Shown here one piece after another: positions 26,284 through 38,200 of a stretch of DNA of 64,000 nucleotides. A program made the translations under genes and the position numbers. Source of the stretch: Megaleporinus macrocephalus (taxonomy: Eukaryota; Chordata; Actinopteri; Characiformes; Anostomidae); contig CM038726.1 of NCBI GenBank assembly GCA_021613375.1, forward strand, positions 7,062,349 through 7,126,348, written 5' to 3'. Positions within the stretch are counted from its first letter, which is position 1. The number at the start of each line of letters is the position of its first letter. Under the pieces are notes generated by a model. It made no database searches. It saw nothing but the letters and a program-made list of their open reading frames with translations, and was not told the DNA's origin.

Positions 26284-29200
26284 GATGAGTTTGACTTGAA
26301 TATGTGTAATGAAACTTAAGAAAATAGAACAAAACTTGAGAATATGGATTTAAACTTAAGAAAATGGAATGAAACTTGAGAATATAGAATGAAACTTGAG
26401 AATATGGAATGAAACTTGAGAATACCCACATAGCAGGGTCCATAAAACGGATCTGGGCCGGTGTATAGATGCACAACATGCCAATGTATTTATGAACACA
26501 GTACTTTTCAAACAGATTAAAACAAGGAAGTTATTTTTCAATGAATTAAATTAAAACATTAGCATATACAAAATAAATAATTCATAAGCAACAGCCTTTA
26601 ACAATTTTATTTTAACATTTTTATTCCACGCAATATTAACAAACAGCCATTTCCTACATTGAGCATTCTTGGACACTGAGACTTGACACGGTGCATCATT
26701 TCTTATGTAAGCAGCCTTAAGAGGAGACACGAAAAGATTTTATTTGTGAAACAGCAAAAATTGTGCCCAGCCATTAATACACAGTCACTGGTAACTACAG
26801 CTGTTACAGCTGGTGAACTATTAGAAGTTATCTAGCTATCTGCCTGAATAGCTCATAAAATATGCTCTTAGGTCAAAACAATAAAAGACCTTTATATGAC
26901 CTTCTACATCCAGGTTGTACTTAAACTCCAGTATTGTTAATGCATAATATAAAATTGATAAAATTAATCAAGGAGAGGTTTAAACCACACCCAATGACAC
27001 TGTTTTTTTATTTGTATGTATTAATTATGTTAGTCTGGAACATAAACACCACCCAGCAACTTTACAAATAATGTTCTGAGGTGCCAATAGTCACTCATCT
27101 TAAACTCAGTCAGCCAGAAAATCTCCTGTTGTCTGAAGGGGCCCAATGAAAAACAAAATTTTTGGAGGCAGGCCTGCCCCCTACCTCCGCCACTGGTGTG
27201 AAAGATTGTTTTTAAGTAACAGAGGTGTGTAAATATTTATATATATATATATATATATATATGTATCAGCTAAACTGGAGAAATATCGGCCGATCACATA
27301 TTTGGTTAAAAATCACCCGATATTTCTCCAGTTTAGCTGATCCCGAGAGCTGATCGATGGCGTTAAACAAATGAGCCTAATTTCTGTATTTCCAGCTAGT
27401 GTTTCATCCAGGAAGAGGAGAACCCCCTCCAGCCAGCTCCCTGCAATTCCTATCTGAACCGCTAGGTGGAAATACATACCCTTTAATTTTCAACAGACTG
27501 ACTAAAGCAGCAGCGTCACGAGAAAAGCATGTGCGGATAGAAAGCATGTCGTCCGGCTGAATACAGTGAGTATCAGCAAACAGCAGAGCTAGCATGCGCA
27601 GCTAGCACAAAACAAATAGCCCAGAACACCGCGCAGACCAGATATGACCTGTACGAACAGAACAGCAGCTACAATTCAAGATCAACATTTAATGATTACA
27701 GATTTTAGTTTAAAATAATCCAGAGTCTGCGTTTAATGACTGCAGTTTTTACTGCATTTATTTAATTTTCTTTTTTCATTTAAAATTAAGGGTATACATT
27801 TAATGATTGCAGTATATTTGTTTGATTTACTTTGTTTATTTACTGCTAATGTTGTTTAAAATATTATGCTGTTTCACATGAGCTCATTAAAAATAGTAAT
27901 AAACTAGTTTTAACCATGTTTCATGATTTGCTTGCACTAATAACTACTTGTCACGCTGCCGTGGCATAAAGCCCCGCCCTTAATCGATATCAGCTATATA
28001 TATATATAAACTTTTGAGCGAGTGCATATATCTATTCAATTTTACTTGTTAGATCACATTTCGGGTGCAGAACTTCTAAAGATTTAGGTCTACAAACTTT
28101 CTCTTACAGCTGTATACAGCATGAGTAGCTGCGCAAATTACCCCTGCATATACTAAGACTATGTGTTTGTTCTCACACTCTTCCTAAACGTGGCGAGAGG
28201 TCAGGAATATATTAATTAGTTGTGCTTTATAGTCATAGTAATGTGAGTGTGCATCTTTACCAATGGACATGATACATTACTATTTTACATGAATTATGCA
28301 TTATAAAACCCTTACCTTTTAATAATTACCTTTCAAATAGATTAAAACAAGGAAGTTATTTTTCATTGAATTAAATTAAAACATTAGCATATACAAAATA
28401 AATAATTCATAAGCGACAGCCTTTAACAATTTTATTTTAACATTTTTATTCCAAACAATATTAACAAACAGCCATTTCCGACATTGAGCATTCTTGGACA
28501 CTGAGACTTGACACGGTGCATTATTTCATTCATATTTTACATGAATTATGCATATAAAACCCTTACCTTTTAATAATCCCAACAAACAGACCACATGGAT
28601 CCACATCCAATGCTCTGTATAGGTAGTATATCGGGAGTCACAGACACTACGTCTCTAGTTTACAATGGGCCAGCAGACGTCCTGCTGTAGCTCTCACATG
28701 CTTTACCTGCAAGGAGAAAAGGAACCACATTATTACTTAAGTTGACAGAAACTGATGCCTCAACATCCCGTGCCCTCCCTCTTAACACAGAGCTAAAACA
28801 ATACTCTGTCTGTTCATTTTGCCTTTTAGAGAGAAAAGAACGGTAATGTTTTTAATAAAACACAAAAAAGCCACCCTTAAAACAAAACCATTGTTCTTTA
28901 AGGGTTCTTTAGTAAAATCATTTAGTTTTACATAGAACCATGAGCACCATATTTTGTTGGATACTTGACCTGACAGTAAATAAAAGCATTTTTGTCTTAT
29001 TTTATTTAGAAACAACAGTGTTTGAGGTTCATGGTACAGTTCTACACATTGTACACTCATCTTTCAAGTATGACAATTTAAATATAGTTTTCCCTTCAGT
29101 ACACAGGACAGTACTGTACACACGTCACATATTTACTATGTAGAACATCAGAGAACTTAGAATACATTCATTCAGTATTTTGTGGCCCCAACATATTAGC

Positions 29201-32200
29201 TGGATAAATTATGCTGTGTACCCTATGAAATACACATCATCATCCAACATTCCAACATGCATTAGATAAATCCAAACCTGTAAAATAATGATTTACTGAA
29301 CTAAATGTAATTTACATTGTCTGATTAATGCAACAGGGCTGATCATGGGGTCCAATGAAAGAGTCTGTGCACAGGTTACAGGTCAACTGGAGAGGGACTA
29401 AACACCAAATACATTTTAACATTATACGATAAACCAAATTGCTTCATAACAAAAGACTGGATTAGCAAAGCAAAACTAGTTAAACTAAACAGTATTAAGG
29501 TAGACTTACATGCTGTTGCTGTTAGATCTTTTTGTCTACAGAGCTAGACTCTAGTTAAAAACTTTAAAATACAAACATATCACTCTGTGTTACCTAACAC
29601 ATAATGTATTAGATTAATCCAAACATGTAAAAGACAAATTTAATGAACTGACTTAAATGTAACCTACCTTGAATGGAAGCAATAGGTCTGGCTTTCAGGT
29701 GTTCAAACAATCTGTCAGAGATCCTAGTAAAAATATGCATATTATTAGCCCAGTGTAGTAAATTTGTGTTTCCAATGTTTGTGTTTTTAATAGTAATTAA
29801 TTTCAGACTCAGTTTAATGTTCACTACATTCTCACAATGCGCAGCTTTATACTATCAAAACATTCTAATTAAAAAACATTTTCAGACAAGGGCCTGAAAA
29901 TCAGCTTCTTCTTTTTCTTATTCTCCTATTCCACCTATTCTCTCCTATTCCTAGCGCTATTTCAGGTGGAACTACCAAATTCAAGTTCGTGATTTTTTAG
30001 CACATGGTCCCATGTTAAATTTCTGCTAAACATTAAACACGACTTTTAATTTGTTATAGGAATTAATTTACTTTACGAAAACGACATAGAAGTGCGTTTG
30101 AGAAGCAAAACGAGTTGAAGTTATCAGCGTCTGTTCAGCTCTGAAGCTAGCTAACGTTAGCTAACTAGCATTGCTAGCTGAGCTGACTGACTAATATAAG
30201 ATGTAGAATCATAAAACACAAATAAATCGCCAGCATATCCAACATAAAAACATACCTGTACAAAAACATATTTAAGTTTAATAAACTTTCTTAACTGTAA
30301 CCTACCTCTGCTGTGTCGTAGCTCTGCTGCTGTCAGTTGGTGGTGATGTCCGTTGGTCGCTCCTCGCACTGAGTTTGAATTAGTGCCGGTTCTGTGCTCC
30401 TCCACGGATCTGGACCGGATCCGTATAACGACTCTAAACTACATATGGAGTTTGACTCCGTTCTAAAATCGTACCGAAGATGTGAAATGAGTGCCAGCGT
30501 TTAGCGGATTTATCATCAGTAAAACAGATCTATATCAGACTTTAGAGTCGTGACCCTAACACGCAGCGGACCTGGGCCGAATCCGCATAAAGGTTGTGAC
30601 TGCTACGTGGATCTGCCGGAGGAAACCCGGATCCGGAACGGGCATAGTATTATCTACAATAGCAGAACTAGTCTGCTATGTGGGTATGGATTTAAACTTG
30701 AGAATATGGAATGAAACTTCAGAATATAGAATGAAACCTGACGTCATTATCGCACTTGTGCCGATTGCGTTTTGGGTGCTTTTTATTAGGCAGTGCATGA
30801 CATGAGTGAGTTAGCACGAAATCTAGTAGCAGCAAGAGATAATTAACACCCTGGCTAATGCATGTACGAGCCAAAATAATACTGGTGACCATATTGAATA
30901 CCGTTCCACCGATTAAGAAATACAGTGAATCTCACAGGTCAGACAATTCCTGTTCTTCAACAGAAAGAAACATGCCTTCCACCTCACAGGAGCACCCCAC
31001 AACCATCCCTACCTATAACCTTTGCCTGTTCACTCGAAAGGGCCATCTGCACTTAGAAAAAGCTTGGTGGCGCTATTTGCACTAAAGGTTAAAGTGCACA
31101 TCTAAACTGCGTTTTATGGTAGCAGCTTGCGCTTTCAGTACAGATACTCAAAATGAGAAAGAAACAGGTCTTACAGCCTAATAAACATAACTAAACCAAG
31201 TCTAACACATACACACATGTACCAGAAATAAAACCTATTTTAAAACCTATATGGTACATAGTTGTGAGGTGCTCCTATGAGGTGGAAGGAATGTTTCTTC
31301 CTGCGTGTACGTTTGCCTGACGAACAGGAATTGTCTGGCCTGTATTCACTGTACTCGGCTGTCTACGGTGAAACAGTGAATACATTTCTTCATCGGTGGA
31401 ACGGTATTGAATACGGTCGCCAGTACTATTTTGGCTCGTACATGCATTTGTCAGGGTGTTAATTATCTCCTCATTATTTAGGCTTGCTGCTCCTAGATTT
31501 CATGCTGTGTCACTCATATGCATGCACTGTACGGAATACCAGACATCGAAAACACAATTGGTGCAAGTGTCGTGATGATGTCAGGTTTCATTTTATATTC
31601 TCAAGTTTCATTCTATATTCTCAAGTTTCATTCCATATATTCAGACTTTCATTCTATATTCTCAAGTTTCATTCTATATATTCAGACTTTCATTCCATAT
31701 TCTCAAGTTTCATTATATATATTTAGACTTTCATCCTATATTCTCAAGTTTCATTCTATATATTCAGACTTTCATTCCATATTCTCAAGTTTCATTCTAT
31801 ATTCTCAAGTTTCATTCTATATATTCAGACTTTCATTCTATACTCTCAAGTTTCATTCTATATATTCAGACTTTCATTCTATATTCTCAAGTTTCATTCT
31901 ATATATTCAGACTTTCATTCTATATTCTCAAGTTTCATTCTATATATTCAGACTTTCATTCCATATTCTCAAGTTTTATTCTATATTCTCAAGTTTCATT
32001 CTATATATTCACTTACATTTTATATTCTCAAGTTTAATTCTATATTCTCAAGTTTCATTTCATATATTCAGACTTTGATTTTATATTCTCAAGTTTCAAT
32101 CCATATATTTAAAGTATATATATATATAATTATTTCCTAAACGGCTTGCCATTATATTTATATATATATATAGCTGAAATGCACTTACCGAGCCCATTTA

Positions 32201-35200
32201 GCAGGAATTATAATAACATTTACTTATTACAACTATTGTACATCGTTACATTTGGTAGCGTTGATTGGAGCGAGGTAATCTAGTAGGGCTTTGTGGATTT
32301 AAAACACGGAACTTTCAGGTCACTTTAGCTCTGGTATTTAGTAGCGCCTATTAACATGAGGTGTCTCTCAGGGCCCTGGTGTATCTCAAGCACGAAAGCA
32401 CCCGGTTATATTAGTTTTGCAATCCGTAGCACTTAACCATGCAGACCTTCATGTTTTCATTCGAGTTTCTCCCTTCCCATTTCTTTGAGTCTGCTAGCCC
32501 GGCGGCACTTTATTTTGAGAGTAATTTTTGCCTGAGCTGCTGCCCCACTCCAGTAGCGTAGCAACAACGTCGCCGCTTCTCATTCCCCGCAATCCCGGTT
32601 TGAAGTCGAACTACCTCATTTGCTTTTTGCCGTGCCCGTTCACGGCTACACGTACACAAGCACAACATTTTTTTATTACCCCTACCTTCTCTCCATATAT
32701 ACATATTTATCCATTTAAATATATACATTTAAATATAATCCTTTTTTCCCCTTCTTCTTCTCTGTTACGCCAGGGGCTCAGTTGTTTAGACAACCACTTC
32801 AGCGCAGAGCATCCCGGTTCAAATCCCGCTAGTGTCCCCAGTCCACACTAAGACTTACTAAGTTCTTTTAGTTATGCAGGCATAACAGCCCCATCTACCT
32901 GCATTTGGGTCCTTCATTCCCCATCCTAATGTAATTACCTAGACATATATTTTAGCAAAAAAGCTATCTACAGTGCTAAACTTAACCAACCAGAGCAAAC
33001 CATAAAAAGAAATCACTGAAAAACTCACTGAATAGAAAAAACAGGTTCTTTTATTTTATCTTACAAGATGGAGAGTTTCCATCGTCAATACAGATCAACA
33101 GAAACACTCACACCAACATGCAGAAATCCTCACCTTTTATACCCTTATGGGGCGATTCAAAGTCACCCCCCTCCTTTTTTAAAACCTGTTTGCTTGTGAA
33201 AAGTACCATTAAGTCCAAGCCAGGAGTTATGTCTTAAATAATACAATTTCATGATGTCATATCTTAGTGCTGGACACCATTATCTCCAACCTGATGAAGC
33301 TGTCTTTTAAAAAAAAGGACACCTTATAAGGATTTCCCCCTATCTGCTTGATGTTTGGTTCATTGCAGGTTCAAGTCAAGCTGACCTCCTTTGTCATTCC
33401 TCCCTTTGTCAGACTGACCTGCTTTGGCAGACTTCCCTTGACCTGGAGCTTCTGGCATAATTTAGAATACTCAAATTATGACTTTGTATAATACTAAGTG
33501 CCATAACTGATGTAAATACACTTTTTTCCTACATTTCTATAGCTTTTAAAATTTCACAGATAAACCTCCTTCCTACATGTCAAAGTCTTCTGTAACACCC
33601 CAAAAGCCATAACTTACAGTTACATTTGACACTAACATTCTGATAAGGAGATAAAGAGATTCTGAAGTTTTCTAATTGTAGATGATGTTGTGGATGTTTT
33701 TATCTAATGTTGTCTCTTTCTGTTGTTTAAACAGGTGATGATTTGGTAAGTAAATGATATTTACTTCTCCTACAGACAGCTGATACTCACACACACCACA
33801 TTTTAAAATAACTGTTTTATTTCATGTGATGAACAAAGTCTCTGATCACAGAATGAAGGTTATTGATCTCCATCTCCCTCCTTCCTTCCCACGATGCTCC
33901 TGTACATAATCCCACTGCACTGCAGAAATGTAGAGACAGTGAAGTTCACTGATGAGAAACACACACAACACATACAAGCAGTCTGGACTCTGTTGGGAGT
34001 GATGTCACTGTTCTTATGTGATGATGTAATATTTGAGACGTTCCATCATCAGTACATCATTATCGTTAGAGAGTCTCTCATTACTGTAGTTTTCTCACCT
34101 CCGTTACTGAAAATAGCCCAGAACACACACACACAGCAGGAGCTTCTGACACACTCACACACAACATCTGCCTGTTTGTATGAGTCTCTATATCAGTGAC
34201 TCACAACAAACAGCACATACTGAACAGTCAGCAGCTCTGAAACACTTGATTACTGAGATCCTATTATCTACTACACATCCTTTCACTTCATTTAAGAATA
34301 ATCAGCTTCTCTTATTCAGTCTGCAGATCTCTCATCATAGATTTCTAGATGATCAGGAAAGAGTTACACTAAACTTACAGTGTCTGAAGGAGATTTGAGA
34401 GATGTTGTTTATAGTTTTATATGTAACTCAGTGCTTCAAGCATGAAACCTTCAGACTGTTTTAATCTCTTAGAGCTGCACGACATTAACATATCGTGATG
34501 TTTAATAAATCTGTTGAATGTCACAATAGAAAGTAGAAGCAATATAGCTGCAGTATAAATCATCTCCCCACAGAGCTGTCCAGCAGGGAACAGAGATGAT
34601 TCCACAGCATTTTCACTCACATCCCAGAAACACACATGTGCCCTCATTTATATTTTCACTCAAATATGTAAACAATAAAATTATCTTCATTTTTTTAGAA
34701 AAATGTATTTATTTATAATGTGACTCAAGTATGAGGCAGTCTGAGTGAATCTCATTAGGAAATAACAGAACCTCAGGTGTAATAATAAACAGAAGGTTGT
34801 AATGTGAGGGAGAAGCTCTGAAACCTCTAGAGAGAAGCAGATGGGCTGCTAGCAGAGAAGCTGGAAGATTGAATATTAAAAGCAGCTGAAATAGAAAATG
34901 AATCTCCTTAAATAAACTCTTTTAATGACCAATAGAGACACATTCATATACATAAACATATATACATAACTGAATTATAACACAGCCCTGCAGGAAAATA
35001 CAAACAAACAAACAGAGAGACAGACAGACAGAGAGGACACATGTTAAAATTACAGAAATAAAAATATAATATTCAGTCTGTATCAGATCCTTATAAAGAA
35101 AAGAAACTCTACAAACAGTGCAGCGTTTTCTACATTCACTGTGTTGTTAAATCTCCAGGTTTCCTGATATTTACATCTAATAATTCACTTATGATTCCAT

Positions 35201-38200
35201 ACATGAAATATTCATGTTATTCTCTTCACAGCGGTTTTCAGAGACATGTGAGTATAAATCAGTGTGTAATGTTTGTGTTTAGATGAGTGGTGAGTATAAA
35301 TCAGTGTGTAATGTGTGTATTTAGATGAGTGGTGAGTATATATCAGTGTGTAATGTTTGTGTTTAGATGAGTGGTGAGTATAAATCAGTGTGTAATGTGT
35401 GTGTTTAGATGAGTGGTGAGTATAAATCAGTGTGTAATGTGTGTGTTTAGATGAGTGGTGAGTATAAATCAGTGTGTAATGTGTGTGTTTAGATGAGTGG
35501 TGAGTGTAAATCAGTGTGTATTGTGTGTATTTAGATGAGTGGTGAGTATAAATCAGTGTGTAATGTGTGTATTTAGATGAGTGGTGTGTATAAATCAGTG
35601 TGTAATGTGTGTGTTTAGATGAGTAGTGAGTATAAATCAGTGTGTAATGTGTGTGTTTAGATGAGTGGTGAGTATAAATCAGTGTGTAATGTGTGTATTT
35701 AGATGAGTGGTGAGTATAAATTAGTGTGTAATGTGTGTATTTAGATGAGTGGTGAGTATAAATCAGTGTGTATTGTGTGTATTTAGATGAGTGGTGAGTA
35801 TAAATCAGTGTGCAATGTGTGTATTAAGATGAGTGGTGAGTATAAGTCAGTGTGTAATGTGTGTATTTAGATAAGTGGTGAGTATGAATCAGTGTGTAAT
35901 GTGTGTATTTAGATGAGTGGTGAGTATAAATCAGTGTGCAATGTGTGTATTAAGATGAGTGGTGAGTATAAGTCAGTGTGTAATGTGTGTATTTAGATAA
36001 GTGGTGAGTATGAATCAGTGTGTAATGAGTGTATTTAGATGAGTGGTGAGTATAAATCAGTGTGCAATGTGTGTGTTTAGATGAGTGGTGAGTATAAATC
36101 AGTGTGTAATGTGTGTATTTAGATGAGTGGTGAGTATAAATCAGTGATCTATACACTGATATTGACAGATTACAAAGTTCACAGTTTTTTACTCTTATTA
36201 TTATTAATATTATTTTCGTACATGTACTTTAACAGCAGAATCATGTTTATTTCAGCATTTATATTTAATACTGATTAATGAAGAAATAATGTGTCTAATA
36301 ATGAAATAGTTAAAGATTAGTTAAAATGTTGTGGGCTGAATAGACAGATATGTTGGAATGTGGTCTTTGTGACATCACAAACACAGTGTACTCATAACAG
36401 GCTGTATTTACTGCTTATTTTACATATATAGAGTGTATGAAATGGAGACTGAACAGCACATTTTCAAATTTTACCAGTGTTTCCAAACTTAAGCAAATTC
36501 TTTTATTTAAAAAAAATCATATTAAATTAAATTTTCATGACATGTCCCTTTAAATCTTCTACATCTTCATGTATTACTGTAGAAAACTGTAATATAATGT
36601 TTTATCTTATTATATATTTTCAATATTGTAAAAGTTTAGTTTTCTTTCTGTTACAGGTGTCGATGTTTTTCAGGTAAGTACATTATTCTAAATAGACCAC
36701 ATTTCCTTAATAATCTGCTTTAAAATGATTTTAATAAATCTATGAATATAAACATTATTGTGTGTAAAATGTGTTCAAAGTTTATTCTTCATAAAATTTA
36801 CATTAATTGAGCTTCTTTGATGTTGATTTCTCTTTCATGGTGTTGACTTGATGTTATTATAGTGTTAATGCTGATCAGTGTTCTGTAAGTGATCATGATC
36901 CTCAGACGCTGCAGAGCTGGAACTAGTTTTAATTCCTCTTTTCTGATTTGGGTGTTTCTGTGGATCTGTTACTCTCTTCCCATGAGGTCCTGATTGATAA
37001 ATGATTTACTCTGAAAAGTATAAGACTTAAAATAGCTCTTATTCAGTTTTTAATAAAATATTGTGTGTGATGATCACAGCACAGTCTCTGTAGTGTATGT
37101 GTGAACTCTGTCTAACCCTAAGTCCCACAACTGTAAACAAATAATGTACATGATGCCGATAAAACACGACTTTAAAAGATGCTGATTTTTAAAGACAATA
37201 TCAGTTTAAATCAGTTCAACTCATCAGAGTCTCTACTGTTATTAATATCAGCTCTCAGTGATTCATACTGACACTTCAACAGTGATTTAAACAGAGAAAC
37301 ACTTACTGATCGTATAACACACAGAATGACATCGTACATGAAATCTTCACACTACACACTTTTATTCAGATTGACAGAGAATGGACAAAAGAGGAGAGAA
37401 TGAAAATGGAGGAATCTGCTCGGCTGACCGGTGAGGATGAACATGTTTATTTTTGTATTTTTGTTGGTATGATGTAGAGTTTAGACTTCTTATGAGTTTA
37501 GTTGTTTGAGGTGAGATTAATTTTATCTTCTTTTTCTCTCTAGTACGTATTAACACATCACATTTTAATGCACCATCATTGTTTATTAAACTTAAAACAA
37601 TAAATTTCATTGTATTTTATTTTTAAAAATAGAAATTAGAATAACGATTTAGTTTGTTCTCTATATATTTTAAATTATTTTCACCAAGAGTGCTTCAACC
37701 TTTTCATGCAACTTAAATTTTTTTAGAAGAAAGTTTATTTTTATAGCATATTTTATACACAAAGACAATTCAGTGTCCTTGAAATAAATAAAAGCTGAAG
37801 GAAAATCAAAAGAAGAAACAAAAATGTTAAAAAATTAAAACAGGAAAATAAAATCATTACATAATATTAACTGTTATATAATATACAAATGTCATCCTGA
37901 GATCAAACACCTCAAAAAGACATTTTACAATTACATACAATGGATGTATGTATGTGGTAGACTGTACAGAGAAAGAAGAGTGAGAGAACATCTGAATATG
38001 GATGTATGTAGTAGACTGTATCCAGAATGTAATGTTGTGATGTTCAGCTGTTCATGAGTGTGATGGCTTCTTCCCACATGCCATCACACTCATGAACAGC
38101 TGAACATCACACACTACATTCTGGATACAGTCTACTACATACATCCATATCCAGATGTTCTCTCACTCTTCTTTCTCTGTGCAGTTTACTACATACATAC

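Larger units (their letters stand above)
26425..30684. mobile_element. DNA transposon, 4260 bp, TA target duplication, non-autonomous or decayed
   Basis: Ends are CCCACATAGCAG and CTGCTATGTGGG, a perfect 12-bp inverted repeat, each flanked by TA (26423-26424 and 30685-30686). Removing the element and one TA restores the GAGAATATGG of the surrounding tandem repeat, which supports the boundary. Subterminal GGATCTGGGCCGG-like motifs occur near both ends. No transposase ORF is recognisable, so the superfamily is open. A TA duplication fits Tc1/mariner-type and some other groups. Confidence 0.65.
26282..32112. mobile_element. Foldback element with tandem-repeat arms, containing a nested transposon
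   Basis: Outer arms are short repeats of about 21 bp: GAATATGGAATGAAACTTGA on the left (26312-26422, continuing 30687-30735) and the reverse complement TCTCAAGTTTCATTCTATAT on the right (31587-32110). Inner arms of about 260-320 bp (30736-30996 and 31268-31586) are inverted copies of each other around a 271-bp spacer. Removing the nested 4.26-kb element leaves a foldback of about 1.57 kb. No transposase is visible, so it would be non-autonomous. Confidence 0.65.

Noticed and set aside
31518..32078. 186-codon frame rich in SQVSFYI
   Set aside because: Tandem-repeat arm of the foldback element; low complexity.
32775..32845. tRNA-like stretch with GGTTCAAATCC
   Set aside because: The B-box-like motif is present but the T-stem does not pair and no full cloverleaf forms. 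At most a decayed tRNA-derived SINE.
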